From: Kingdonia uniflora
Lineage: Eukaryota; Streptophyta; Magnoliopsida; Ranunculales; Circaeasteraceae
NCBI GenBank assembly: GCA_014058105.1
Contig: JACGCM010000310.1
Span: 310,001-374,000 of the forward strand
Direction of reading: 5' to 3'
DNA length: 64,000 bases
The position numbers and the translations under genes are program-made. The notes beneath the pieces are model-generated. The model was not told the DNA's origin. It saw only the letters and a list, made by a program, of their open reading frames with translations, and searched no databases. Of this stretch, positions 35,571 through 48,089 are shown piece after piece (the stretch's first letter is position 1; every line of letters starts with the position of its first letter).

Positions 35571-35845
35571 GGGCATCTCCAACAGAGTGGTATGGCATTA
35601 CGTTTTTAGCATACTCTTGCAAAAGCCACCTTCAACAGGAGTATGGGGTTCAGCATACTCACCTCCATACCCCTCCATAATATGTGAATCCTGAACTTGG
35701 CGAGGAGTATGCGCATACCGCCTAGGCACTGAACTGTTCAGCGCCCAAGAAAAAATACATATCATTTAGCTTTTTGGTGTTAGGCGCTGAACCGTTAAGC
35801 GCCCAGTAGAAAAAACAAAATTTTTTGTTGGACCAAAACAGTATG

Positions 35846-36977
35846 TGGTGGACACATAAAATGACCACTATTACCCTATGACTTAATGTTTATTATTCTT
35901 AATTTTATTATAAAACAAGATTTATAAAACCAATTTTTATATTTCAGGTCACATGGAGCTCATTTACCAAATATGTGCAAATACCGGGATGTATAGCTCA
36001 AATGACGAACTGTTGGAGAAGGATGCAGAGTTGTCAAATACAAGGGTCCCACATGGGGAGGTTACAATTTTAGAGGATAACACTTGGAGGTTACAAATTT
36101 ATGTAGATTCATGGCATAGGTTATAAATCTAATATTAAATATAAGAACCCTCTTCTTCATCTATAAAAGGAGAGGTGGTGAGCTCATAAGAGCATTCAAT
36201 TTCGAGAGAATCATTCTTGTAGAGTGCAAGAGAGCATTATTGGAGTAAGTTGGTGTAAGTCTTGTAAGCATTTGGAGCATTTCATTTTGTAAGTCAATAA
36301 AATTGCTCTTTTTGTTGTTAGTTTATGTTCATTTCATTCCCATATCATTTAGGTTTTATAGCTGTTATAATGGTCGGCTAAGTCCTCACTAGGGGTGAGG
36401 ATGGATCCGCCATAAGCGTATGATATCATGTAGTAGAATGTATTTTTCTCCAGCACAATATGAGCATATTATCACAAATCCCAAAACTATATTGTTGGAG
36501 ACATCCATTATTATCCTATGATCTCTTTAAGTAGAGATATAGGAAGAGTTTTGTGATTCTCAAATGATATAGTAAAATTGTATTAATATTTTATTTTTCT
36601 AAGGTATGATCCTAATTAACATTTCATAGTTAGCATAGCTTTCATGGAATATGGTTTTAGTACATACTTAGTTCATACAATATATTCTACTTGAGTTAAA
36701 ATTAATCATGGGATTACATCGACAAAAGGTCGAAGTTTGTTATTTCAATTAAGTGCAGAATTTAATATACAATATGATGTTGATATTGTACGTAAATGGT
36801 GGTGAAATCTGAAGCCCCTAGACCTTTATTCTTTATTAAAACCATATCATTGATTTTTACAGTTTTACAACCTTAGATTACTAAAACACAAGACCAAAAC
36901 TAATTTCTAGTTCCGTTCAAAAGTGAACGACACGCTAATTTTTACCCATACTAAATACAGGATTTTGACCGTTATCA
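35846..36977 (+). repeat. Athila-2 5' LTR
   Basis: Starts TGGTGGACACAT (the 3' LTR has TGATGG) and ends CCGTTATCA. CATCTATAAAAGGAGAGG near 36159 is the TATA box. It keeps about 45 bp (near 36272-36315) that are missing from the 3' LTR. Confidence 0.92.
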
Positions 36978-36980
36978 AAA

Positions 36981-36998
36981 TGGCGCCACTGCCGGTTT
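36981..36998 (+). promoter_or_regulatory. Athila-2 primer-binding site (degenerate tRNA-Asp type)
   Basis: TGGCGCCACTGCCGGTTT. It matches the tRNA-Asp complement at TGGCGCC and TGCCGG but differs at the two bases between and at the 3' end, so it is mutated or uses a variant primer. Confidence 0.7.
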
Positions 36999-38045
36999 CG
37001 AGCGGTAATTAGAAGAAAAAAAATATTGCGTTTAATTTGTTTTTCGGTTTCACTTTTTAGAAGAACATAAATTTCGTTTATTACATTTTTATTTTACTTC
37101 TACACTTTGAAGAAATTTTCTTTGTTTTCTGGTGACTACTTTCTTTGTTTTACATTGACTACCAAAAGAAGCTAAGGACCGACCAAAAACTAGATAGGGT
37201 TATCTTTTCTTCCTCTCTTTGAGTGACTTGTAGTGAGGCAAAATATTGTACTCTTGAGCGAAGAGTGTGTAATTAAAGCGAGGATAAAATTGTACTTTTT
37301 TCTGCTGGGGCAATATTGGAACCCACATCCGGGGAGGATCTCTCTACAATGCCTACTTGGGCCAGAGAGCCCGAGTGTGCCATCTCAACGGTTTCGCCGG
37401 GGTAAACAACGAGCCCCTAAAAAGGCCGCCTAGTAGGTACTTTCTTCCACCGCACCCTCCTGCGAAGCGGTCAATTTTTGTTCATGTGCCTGATGTTTGT
37501 GCACCTTTAAATTCTAAATTTTAGATAAAGGGCAAACAAAAAGCGGGATTTCATCACCCTTGTGTGGTACCGCATACTAGGACCCCGGGAGGTCATGACC
37601 CGGATTAACATTTTAGGGAACAGGACATTGACTTTAAAAGAAACCAAGATTAAGCCATAAAATACATAGATAGACAAAAAGGCTTATAGAGCTCGGATCG
37701 GGAGCATTAGGAACGCGCTCATTAAGACCCCTGATAGTGGATACGTTTGTCTGGAGGAAGTAGGTTCCCTGGTATAACTAGTGTGGAAAGGTGATTCTAA
37801 GCAGTTTGCCCTACCTTCTAGCACAGGTGCTTCTAGGTGACTAAAACTGTACGCGATTTATTGCTAAAGCGAGTATACACAACTCAACGTACGAACCGGC
37901 CCATTGTCAGGAATAGGAGCAACCGAATCCTGAGACCGGGTTCACAACTTGACCTTAATTAAGGCCAATCTGAAAAGGTTGTTGTGCTTATTTTTTGTAC
38001 ACCTCATTGTTGTGTGATTATCATAGTGCGCACATCTATTAGTGT
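36999..38045 (+). other. Athila-2 leader
   Basis: Noncoding leader. The 66-codon ORF at 37233-37433 ends in a basic RFRRGKQRAPKKAA stretch but has no recognised relatives. Nothing else supported. Confidence 0.45.
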
Positions 38046-39415
38046 ATGAAAGAATGGTTTCGAGGGCCTAAAAGTCGTCTTGAGAGGCTTAGAGAATCTA
38101 ATTTGATAGATATTCTGATCTACTTTGAGGTAGGAGAGTCAACCCAACTGGAGATTCCAATCTCTATTAATACGAGAGACCGTACAATCCTTACTCGTAG
38201 GGAACTCTTCCCTGTTGAGGGTGAGTTTGAAACTTTTGATTTCCCTGTCTCTCCATTGAGACTTAATCCGAGTCCAATTTCCTCATTCACTCCATTTAGT
38301 GTTCCACCCCAATCACTTGAGATGGGAGATGCCAATGATAATGAGAATGGTCAGGGACCTATGCGAATTTCTCTTAAGGATCACATGTTCCCAAAAATGA
38401 CAAATCGTGCCTCGTGTAATATTTTACCTCCTACAACTGGGCATTTTGAACTTAGAAATGTGCTCATCAATTCATTGCCAAAATTCTCAGGAGGAGAAGA
38501 TGAGAACCCATACGCTCATGTTAAGGATTTTGATGACTTAATGTTCCTCCAAAAGTATAGGAATGAGAACGAAATAGAGGCCATGAAACTCGTGTTGTTT
38601 CCCTTTTCTTTACTAGGGAAAGCTAAGAGCTGGCTTCAAGCTCTACGGCCAAAATCAATCACGAGTTTTGAGATGCTTACTGAAGCCTTTTACAACAAGT
38701 TTTTCTCTCTTGAGAAAACTGAGACCCTTCGTATGGCCATTCTTAGGATTACCCAACTTCATGGAGAAAGCTTAAAGGATTATCTTATGAGATATAAGGG
38801 ACTGATCCTACAGTGCCCTCATCACGGTATCAACTCCTGGGTCCTAACTAGAAATATTTATGATGGATTAGATGCTGAACCAAGAGAACTGTAAAATCCT
38901 TTTGTTTAGGGAAATTCACTGATAAGGATGATGTAGAGGGTTTGGACTTCTTAGAAGAGATGGCTGAAAAATTGCAAACCTAGGGCACCATGAGAGAAAC
39001 TAATATTCAAGAAAAGGGGGGTAATGCCTTTAGAGTTAGATCTAACTCCAATTCGGAAGCTACGCTGACGACCATCCTGCATAAGATAGAGTCCTTAGAA
39101 ATAGGGAAAAACAAAATGTCTATTAAAGCACCAATTTTTCATGCTGAGATGCAAGTTTGTGTTGCGTGTAACGATGTTGGACATTATACTTAGGATTGCC
39201 CTTTGATTCATGAAATTAGGGAAACCAGGAAGGATCAGGTAAATATGTTTCATCAAAAACCTTCCTCTTTTCCTTATAACCAGTCACATCATCAAGGGAA
39301 TTCATCAGGGAGGAATAATTCAAATAACTATTCTGGCAGACCGTATTACCAAGGGAGTAATTCAAATCAAAATCAAGGTGGTGTGTCCTTTACTCCCAAT
39401 CACCAACCTTTTTAA
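38046..39415 (+). pseudogene. gag: Athila-2 gag (nearly open)
   Basis: ATG 38046 opens 282 codons: an N-terminal tail, then the Athila core ASCNILPPTTGHFELRNVLI, SLPKFSGGEDENPYAHVKDF, PFSLLGKAKSWLQALRP and QLHGESLKDYLMRYKGLI. A TAA or shift follows GLDAEPREL at 38892. The zinc knuckle CVACNDVGHYT-stop-DC lies near 39160-39200 and is broken by a TAG. A Gln/Asn/Ser-rich tail runs to 39415. The gag forms the particle and the knuckle binds RNA. Confidence 0.85.
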
Positions 39416-39564
39416 CAAAATACTCCTTACGTTCCTCCTCAGAATAGGAAACCATCTTCGGATGATGGCATCCAAGCCCTATTGCAATCTAATAACCATT
39501 TGATACAATAATTCATGCAAATGAATCAGTAATCCATTAGTCGAATAGAAACATCAATTGCCAA

Positions 39565-42500
39565 TTGGCATCTGGGTTAAGTACTGGAGACAAAGGTACG
39601 TTTCCAAGTCAAACCCAACCCAACCCGAAGGATCAAACCGAGAGTTTACACCGCGATCTGGCAAATGCGGTGATTGCACTTAGAAGTAGAAAGACTATAG
39701 ATAACAAAGTCAGGATGCCTGAGGAAAAATCACGTAAAAGTCCTAATCCTAGTACTGAGAAAGTTGTAGAAGGAGGCAAACCTATATGTGAAGAAACTCC
39801 TTTTGTTGAGGAAGGGACTGGGCAGGTCTAGCTAAGTGAAAAGATTATCAAAAATGATCCGCCTAGAATTCCTAGAGCACCTTTTCCCCAACAGTTTTTA
39901 GTCAATAGGAAGAATATTCCCGATGAAGAGGTTAAGGAGATGTTCAAAAATCTTAAGATCACTATTCCTTTCCTCGATGCGTTACGACAGATTCCTTCCT
40001 ATGTAAAACATCTCAAGGACCACTGCACGTTCAAGAAACGTATGAATGTTTCCAAGAAAGCTTTCAATGTCTATGACAGTAAAAATGTTATTCAATTGGA
40101 TACCCAGGTTAGCTCTATAATCTTGAACAAAGCACCCATGAAATACAAAGATCCAGGAATGCCGGCAATTTCTTGTCACATGGGGAGAAATCGCATCGGA
40201 AAAGCCTTACTTGATTTAGGTGTCAGTGTCAACTTGATCCCTTATTCGGTAAATGAGCAGCTAGGTCAAGAAGGACTAAAACCGACACATAGAACCTTGC
40301 AACTAGCTGATCGGTCCATTAGAATTCCTAGGGGAGTTGTGATGGATGTACTTGTCAAGGTTGACAATTTTTTCTATCCTGTCGACTTTGTGGTCCTTGA
40401 CACAAACCCGGTAGAAGACCCAAATAGTAAGATACCTGTGATCCCTGACTGACCTTTCTTGGCCACTACTAATGCATTTATCAATTGTCGTAGCGGAGCT
40501 ATGAAGTTGACTTATGGGAATAAGACCATCGATCTGAATATCTTCAATGCAACTCATACTCCATTTGAAAATGAACCCGATGAGTGTAACATGCTTGGTA
40601 CTATTGTAAACAATACATTTCATAGTTCCAACCCTAGGGACCCGTTAAAAGCTTGTCTTGCACATTTTGGAAATAATTTAGATGTTGATGACCTTATCAA
40701 TGAGGTCAATGCCTTGTTGGATTCTGTTCCTATTGTGGATAACAATGATAATGTTAAAATGCTAAAAGTCAAGGATCATGTTCCAGAAGCGGAAGAAGTG
40801 CCCGTTAGGTTAGAACTTAAACCTCTCCCTGAAAATCTCAAATATGTCTACCTAAGACCTAATGAGACTCTTCCTGCTATCATAGCATCCGACCTTGAAC
40901 CTGAGAATGAAGAGAAATTAATGCGTGTATTAAAGCAAAACACAAAAGCTCTTGGATGGAACATTTTAGATATTAAGGGTATTAGTCCTTCTGTATGCAT
41001 GCACAAGATAAAACATGAGGATAATGCCAAGATGTGCAGAGAAGGACAACGAAGGCTTAACCCGACTATGGCTGAGGTTGTGAGAAAAAAAAATTGAAAC
41101 TGCTTGACGCTGGGATCATTTATCATATTTCTGACAGCCCATGGGTAAGCCCAATTCATGTTGTTCCTAAAAAGTCTGGAATCACTGTTGTGAAGAATGA
41201 TCACAATGATCTTTTCCCCACTTGCATGACTACAGGGTGGCGAGTATGTATAGATTATTAAAAACTCAATTTTATCACTTGAAAAGATCATTTTCCCTTA
41301 TAATTCATGGATCAAATGCTTGAACGTCTCGCCGGTCATGAATACTAATGTTTTCTTAATGGGTATTCTGGGTACAATCAAATGCCCATCGCTCTAGAGG
41401 ACCAAGAGAAAACCACATTTACTTGTCCTTTTGGAACCTTTGCCTATCGCTGCATGCCATTTGGGTTATGCAATGCTCCAGCAACATTTTAGCGATGTAT
41501 GTTGAGCATTTTCTCTGACATGGCTGAGCGTTTCCTTGAGGTTTTCATGGATGACTTCTCCCTCTTCGGAGATTCGTTTGACCAATGTCTCCACCACTTA
41601 TCTATTATTCTTGCTAGGTGTCAACAGAAAAATCTTGTTCTAAATTGGGAAAAATGTCACTTCATGGTGAAAAAAGGCATAATATTAGGACATGTCATAT
41701 CAGCAAAGGGTATCGAAGTAGATAAAGCCAAGATCGATGTCTTATCTAGTCTCTCACCCCCACGAACAGTCAAGGATATTCGTTCATTCTTGGGGCATGC
41801 AAGAATTTATCGACGTTTTGTTCCTGAGCTTAGCAAAATTGCTCGACCCCTCAGCAATCTCCTCGCCAAGGACACCATCATTCTATTCGATGATTCATTT
41901 CTTAAAGCTTTTGAGAATCTCCAAACACGTCTAACATCATCACCCATCATCCAACCTCCAAATTGGAATGAACCTTTTCGAGTTGATGTGTGATGCATCT
42001 GACTATGCCATTGGTGCAGTTTTGGCACAACACATTGATAACCTTCCGCGTGCCATCTATTATGCCAGTAAAACTCTTAATGATGCGCAACTCAATTACA
42101 CAACCACAAAGAAAGAACTTCTAGCGATAGTCTTTGCTCTAGAAAAATTTTGTTCTTATCACATAGGTTCTAAAGTAATAGTCTATACGGATCATGCTGC
42201 TATCAAATACCTTCTTACCAAGAAGGACACCAAACAACGCTTAATCCAATGGATATTATTACTTCAGGAGTTTGATATTGAGATTTGGGATAATAAAGGT
42301 GTCGAGAATGTGGTAGTTGACCACTTTTCTCGAATAGACAATGATTCTTTAGATAGGTCATTACCTATTCGTGAGTCCTTTCCTGACGAGCAACTCATGT
42401 CCATTCGCTCTATGTCTTCTGTACCATGGTTTGCAGACATAGCGAATTATCTTTCCACAGGGCACCTTCCTAGTTTTTGGACCAAGCCAGATAAGAATAA

Positions 42501-43720
42501 ATTTCTTAGTGAGGCCTGACACTTCTTCTGGGATGGCCCGTACCTGTTCAAATATTGTTCTGATCAAATCATTAGGAGATGTGTCCCAAATTTTGAGCAT
42601 ACCAAAGTCATAGAATTTTGTCACTCCCAAGCTTGTGGTGGTCACTTCTGCTCCAAAAAGACCTCTGCAAAAATTTTACAGTGTGGATTTTATTGGCCTA
42701 CCTTATTTCGTGATGCTCACGAATTTTGCAAGGCTTGTGATAGATGTTAGAGAATGGGAGCCTTGTCCCGTAGGAATATGATGCCACTAAACCCAATCTT
42801 GATCGTTGAACCATTTGATGTTTGGGGGATTGACTTTATAGGTACCTTCACCCCATATTTTAGGTTCATGTACATCCTTTTAGCCGTTGACTATGTGACT
42901 AAGTGGGTTGAAGCTATTCCTACCAGGACCAATGATAGTTCGTTTGTTATTGAATTAATTAAAGAGAATATTTTTTTCTCATTTTGGTATGCTGAGGGCA
43001 ATAATTAGTGATGGGGGGTCACATTTTAACAGTTGAATGTTTGCGAACTTAATAAAAAAATTTCGAGTAACACACAAGGTTGCAACACCATACCATCCGA
43101 AGACTAGTGGGCAAGTGGAGGTTTCCAATCGTGAAATCAAGAATATTCTTCAAAAAATGATAAGACCAAACAGTAAAGATTAGTCAACTCGACTAAACGA
43201 TGCTCTTTGGGCTTATCGTACAACTTTTAAGACACCTATTGGAATGTCTTCTTACCGGCTAGTCTATAGAAAGGCTTGTCACCTTCCAGTTGAATTAGAT
43301 CACCGAGCATAATGGGCAATAAATGCCTTGAACTTTGATATTGGGAAGGCCGGTTTGCATCGCAAGCTTCAACTCAATGAGTTAGAAGAACTACGAAATG
43401 ATGCATACCATTCAGCAAAGACTTAAAAGGAGCGCATGAAAGCGTTTCACGACAAAAACATTCTGCGAAAATCATTTGAACCAAACCAAAAAGTCTTGTT
43501 GTACTCTTCTAGGTTGCATTTATTTCATGGTAAACTATGATCACGATGGACCGGGACTCTCATTGTTAAAACGGTATATCCACATGAGGCGGCTGAGGTT
43601 GAAGAACCGAGTACTGGCAAAATACAAAAAGTGAACGGGCAAAGCCTTAAGCCTTATTACGAACATTTTAGCTTTACCAATGAAGACTTGAAGCTTCTGG
43701 ATCCAGTTTATGAGGAGTGA
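39565..43720 (+). pseudogene. pol: Athila-2 pol: protease, RT, RNase H, integrase
   Basis: Protease: ALLDLGVSVNLIPYSVNEQ near 40205-40262 in a 170-codon open stretch. The next open stretch (40459-41097) leads into RT (RRLNPTMAEVV), where an A-run at about 41087 shifts the frame. RT continues to an intact FMDDFS box near 41549 and LNWEKCHFMVKKGIILGHVI. RNase [19 protein letters not shown] and [11 protein letters not shown] (41968-42230). Integrase: GIDFIGTF and LAVDYVTKWVEAIPT (42825-42930), ISDGGSHF and [13 protein letters not shown] (about 43000-43140) with the catalytic Glu intact. In-frame stops occur near 41260, 42520, 42750 and 43185. It is the best-preserved pol in the window. Confidence 0.9.
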
Positions 43721-45122
43721 CATTCATATCCTTTTTACCCAACTTTCACTGAGTTTGGGGGTTCCTCATTTTGTCTGGCTGAAGACAATAAACTTAGCGC
43801 TATCTGGGAGGCAACCCATGTTATATCAGGTACTATGTTCCGATTTTTTTCCCTTCGTTTAGCGTATGTTTTCAAATATTGGGGACAATGCTTCTTTCTA
43901 GTTTGGGGGTGAGGAAAAATTGTTCATATTTTTTACTTTTTAGAGAAAATATAGGTCATTTTGGTAATTTATGAGACTCTTTAGTAAGTTTCTGCAAGCT
44001 TATAAGTATTTGATATGGCCTAAATATTTTGGTCGTAAAAATCGTAAAGTTAAAATTTTCATCAAATGCATGCTTAGAAAATTTTAGATCATTATCTTAA
44101 GCTAGATGTACTACCCTTTAATTAGAGAAAATTTCATGTTGACTGATATTTCTTAAAAAAATGCACTTCACGATAGTATTGCATTTATTACTTTTGCTAG
44201 AATTTTGAGCAATCAAAGGGAATCTAGTATTTGAGGTCGGAATGATCCACTACAAGGGAAATAACTGCCTAAAGAATAAGTTCGATCCTGAAGTAATATA
44301 ATAAGGATTTATATAAGCCAAAATAGCTCTAAAAACTTTCACGATGCAAGGCATACTCGCATGATTAGAACTGAAAGAGGAAGAATTATCACCAATCTCG
44401 AGTATAGTCATGAACTATGTAAAAGGAGCAAGGAATAAAGTTTACTTGTGAGAATCCAGAGCCTAGGTCACAAAGGGGTACCAAACCCCGGCAACCTAAG
44501 CCAACTGGCTGGGATTGTCGACCAACAACTTATATTATGGAGGCTTCACTAAGGAAACAAGTACAAAAATAAAAAGGCTTATAGTTATTCCCCAAAAATC
44601 AGTAACAGGATTTGAATTGACTATGGCACTTGTCAAACTGATCAATAGATTTATTTCACGAAATACAAAATGACTGGATATTGACTCAAGAGCCTCTAAA
44701 TAAAGTTGTACGTGCAGTAACTATTTTCACAGCACTTGAGAATATTATAAAAATATGTGAAATGTCATTTAAGTATTGGGTAGTATCTCTAGTTTTGGAT
44801 AATTCTCCAAGTTTTCTGATTATATATATGTGAAAGAATTAAATTTTAAGGGGTTTACCTTCTTAATGTTTTTACCATTATCAGATATCAATTAGTTAGT
44901 TGAAATGAGCTAATGAGTATCTAAACTACTATAATGCCCTTATTGACTTTTGTGGGTATAGTCACTGTAAACCCTCACGAGGCAAAACTCGTCCTATATG
45001 GGTAACCTATAGGTTTAACGGCTTGTTGCATACGCTAAATGCAGTCGTCTTAACCACGAAAGAGTTATACTTTAATTTTTTTCTTTGCTCGAGGACTAGC
45101 AAACTTTAAGTTTGGGGGTATT
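43721..45122 (+). other. Athila-2 3' noncoding region with three hairpins and polypurine tract
   Basis: No env ORF. It shares CTGGCTGAAGACAATAAAC (43773) with Athila-1. Three stem-loops occur in the same order as in Athila-1: ACGAG/CTCGT (44977-44992), CCTATA-T-GG/CCTATAGG with loop GTAA (44993-45013), and TGCAT/ATGCA (45027-45043). The second stem has a different sequence from Athila-1 but still pairs. AAGTTTGGGGGTATT (45108-45122) is the polypurine tract. Confidence 0.65.
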
Positions 45123-46593
45123 TGATGGACACATAAAATGACCACTATTCCCATATGACTTAATGTTTATTATTCTTAATTTTATTATTAAACATGACTT
45201 ATAAAACCAATTTTTATATTTCAGGTCACATGGAGCTCATTTACCAAATATGTGCAAATACCGGGATGTATAGCTCAAAGGATGTAGAGTTGTCAAACAC
45301 AAGGGTCCCATATGGGGAGGTTACAATTTTGGAGAATAACTCATGGAGGTTACAAATTTATGTACATTCATGGCATAGGTTATAAATCTAATATTAAATG
45401 TAAGAACCCTCTCCTTTATCTATAAAAGGAGAGGTGGTGAGCTCATAAGAGCATCCAATTTTGAGATAATCATTCTTGTAGAGTGCAAGAGAGCATTATT
45501 GGAGTAAGTTGGTGCAAGTCTTGTAAGCATTATTGGAGTAAGAGGTGGAGATTAATGATCTGTCAGCGGAAGCGAAAAGGAATATGGAGAAGGTGGTAAT
45601 CAAGTGTGATAAACTCGGGTGCCACCTTATAACAAAGGAGTATTCCAAAGATGAGGTGAATGCCATTATGGCGGACACCTATGTTGAGGAGGAAGATGAT
45701 GACGAGACTGAAGATGTTGTTGTTGGAGCTGTAGATGGGTTAGACGGTGTCTCTCCCCAAACGGTGCGAGACAACCATGGGGATACCAATAAGCATCCAG
45801 AGGAAGGAAACGATAAGGTAGAGTATAATATTGACTTAGTGATTGTATGAATGGCTTGGGATGTTGTAATTTGATGGAATATTGTTTGTTGGATAGAATT
45901 CTGTAGGCTAAAATGCTTTTGTAAACCTTTTTGTTAGTTTATGTTCATTTCATTCTCATATCATTTAGGTTTTATAGTTGTTATAATGGCCGGCAATGTC
46001 CTCACTAGGGGTGAGGATGGATCTGCCATAAGCGTATGATATCATGTAGTGGAATGTATTTTTCTCCAACACAATATGAGCATATTATCACAAATCCCAA
46101 AACTATATTGTTGGAGACATCCATTATCATCCTATGATCTCTTTAAGTAGAGATATAGGAAGAGTTTTGTGATTCTCAAATGATATAGTAAAATTGTATT
46201 AATATTTTATTTTTCTAAGGTATGATCCTAATTAACATTTCATAGTTAGCATAGCTTTCATGGAATGTGTTTTTAGTACATACTTAGTTCATACAATATA
46301 TTCTACTTGAGTTATAATTGATCATGGGATTGCATCAAAAAAAGGTCGAAGTTTGTTATTTCAATTAAGTGGAGAATTTAATATACGATACTATGTTGAT
46401 ATTGTATGTAAATGGTGGTGAAATCCGAAGCCCCTAGACCTTTATTCTTGATTAAAACCATATCATCGATTTTTACGGTTTTACAACCTTAGATTACTAA
46501 AACACAAGACCAAAACTAATTTCTAGTTTCGTTCGAAATTGAATGACACTCTAATTTTTACTCATACTAAACACTGGATTTTGACCGTTATCA
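45123..46593 (+). repeat. Athila-2 3' LTR with a captured Tat antisense-ORF fragment
   Basis: 1471 bp against 1132 bp for the 5' LTR. The ends match the 5' LTR closely, but about 387 bp at 45541-45927 are foreign and replace about 45 bp. The foreign part encodes 101 codons similar to the Tat-2 antisense ORF at 35165-35398 and also matches its noncoding downstream sequence. Confidence 0.9.
45541..45927 (+). pseudogene. Tat antisense-ORF fragment inside the Athila-2 LTR
   Basis: Open from 45545 to 45850. NMEKVVIKCDKLG...Y...VNAIMADTYVEEEDDDE aligns with DKVVVSRDRLRRK...Y...LKAIIEGTYIKEDEIEE at 35165-35280. The 3' flank also aligns: GGTAGAGTA, then ATTTGATGGAATATTG, and GGATAGAATTCTGTAGGCTAAAAT against the sequence at 35390-35495. 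It is a relative, not a copy, of the neighbouring Tat-2 sequence. It is present in only one LTR, so it arrived after integration of Athila-2. Confidence 0.8.
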
Positions 46594-46660
46594 GTATGCG
46601 ATTCTGGAATATCGGTATAGTAAACCGGAACTGCATACTGTTCTGTTGGAGATGCTCTAA

Positions 46661-47580
46661 GGAGAAAAATGCCTCACCATCCCTGTTGACTTCGCAAGAT
46701 GAGCTACAGGTTAGAAAAGAGTAAGAAATATTTGACTTGTGTGATGCGCTACTTTAGAGCTACACAGTAAAAATTAGAAGATAGATATAGATCACAAATG
46801 TATTAGAAAATTAGGAGCGATAGTAGTCAAGTATGTTCAAATAATTTTGAAATGTCAACAAATTAAAGAGGCATCTAAAGATAGGGAGGATCAATATGTC
46901 AAAGTTCAGATCCAGTTTGCTAAGAAGATCAAAACTGGGGATGACCTGACTCGGCAGATCGAAGGTAAAGATGTTAAAATATTAAAAGTGCAAACGGAGC
47001 TTACGGAGGGGTAAATTAAAATGGTGAAGTTAAAAAGTAGAGTAATATTGTTGACAAGGAAAGGTAAAGAAGCGGATGTTGCTCAGTACCGTATCAAGTC
47101 GTTAGAAGTGACAGAAAAAGAGTTACGGGACTTTGTGGCTAGTTTAAAGGGTCAAATGATCAGGAAAGTAAACGAGCTTGAAAAGGCTCGAGCTGACCTG
47201 GTAATTTCCAAAAGTGCATTTGAGAAGTTGAAGAGTAAAATGATTAGAAAAAACAACGAGTTTGAAAAAGTTTGAGCTAACCTAGCCCATTCTGAAAGTG
47301 TGGTTAAATAATTGAGTGAGACCTTGCCTGCTAATCATATTGATTTTTGGATGGTTCAAAATGATGTGATGAACTGAATGAGAGGGTGGCCAAATTGAAG
47401 GTGGATTTGGTTATGGCTAATTCGCATGTCAAGAAGGCCTAGGCTGGAGAGTGGTCAAAGAAGAAGAAAAAAGGTAATACCGGGGCCTCAACCTGATAAA
47501 TAGGTAGAGCAAGCAGGATTGTTGTAACTGCTCGAGCTCCAGAATTTATGGCTGAATATGCTGAGCATCCTCCTGTATAA
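46661..47580 (+). pseudogene. Tat-2 antisense ORF, coiled-coil part right of Athila-2
   Basis: Continues the zone cut at 35570. The open stretch 47021-47275 has long heptad-like helices (LKSRVILLTRKGKEADVAQY, SLEVTEKELRDFVASLKGQM, VNELEKARADLVISKSAFEK). An in-frame TGA and more stops follow, and a final frame (RAPEFMAEYAEHPPV) ends at 47580. It is probably a coiled-coil protein in its intact form. Partners unknown. Confidence 0.5.
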
Positions 47581-47649
47581 GGGAAAGCATAGCTGACATC
47601 CCATAAGCAAAAAGCATGTAGAAGTGATTTGTAGTTGTAGAAATGTAGA

Positions 47650-47940
47650 GAGATGAAAGCTAGTTTTACCTTTACTTTATCTTATATCTGATAGAGATCA
47701 TTGATTGAAATCTAGTATTACCTTTGATTTAATCGCTGATATATGTATAGATGGGCGATTGAAAGCTAGTATTATATTTGCTTTAATCTTTATAAAAGTG
47801 ATCGATTGGAAGCTAGTATTACCTTTGCTTTAATCTATGTATAGATGGTCGATTGAAAGCTAGTATTTCCTTCGCTTCAATCTATGCATAGATGAGTGAT
47901 TGAAAGCTAGTATTACCTTTGTTTCAATCAATGAGATTTA
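47650..47940. repeat. Tat-2 3'UTR tandem repeat, about 47-bp unit
   Basis: GATTGAAAGCTAGTATTACC-type units start at about 47703, 47757, 47804, 47851 and 47898, with a more diverged one at 47651. Each carries CTTTGCTTTAATCTATG and ATAGATG. Spacing is 54, then 47, 47 and 47. It lies between the antisense ORF and the end of pol. Confidence 0.85.
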
Positions 47941-48089
47941 GTAAATTTTACGTAAGTAGAGAGTTATGTGGGAAAAAACTTAAAAGTTTTCATTGAGTAG
48001 AGTAGAATGTACACTGTTGGAGATTAAAATCTCACTTTAGAATGTAAAGAATAAGAATAGAGTACTCTGTAGTTGAGAAACTAGGGATT

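Larger units (their letters stand above)
35846..46593 (+). mobile_element. Athila-2: complete but decayed Ty3/gypsy Athila element
   Basis: 10.7-kb element of a different family from Athila-1: 5' LTR 35846-36977, primer-binding site 36981, gag from 38046, pol to about 43720, 3' region with hairpins, 3' LTR 45123-46593. GTATG flanks both ends (35841-35845 and 46594-46598), a perfect duplication inside the MITE. No env-like ORF. It is better preserved than Athila-1 (RT FMDD and integrase [11 protein letters not shown] are intact) but still carries several stops and a frameshift. Confidence 0.93.
35571..46657. mobile_element. PIF/Harbinger-type MITE split by Athila-2
   Basis: Left part 35571-35845 begins GGGCATCTCCAACAGAG; right part 46594-46657 ends CTGTTGGAGATGCTC. 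TAA flanks both sides (35568-35570 and 46658-46660). Without Athila-2 the MITE is about 334 bp. It is related to the MITE at 11755-12141. It entered the antisense zone of Tat-2 and was later the target of Athila-2. Confidence 0.88.
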
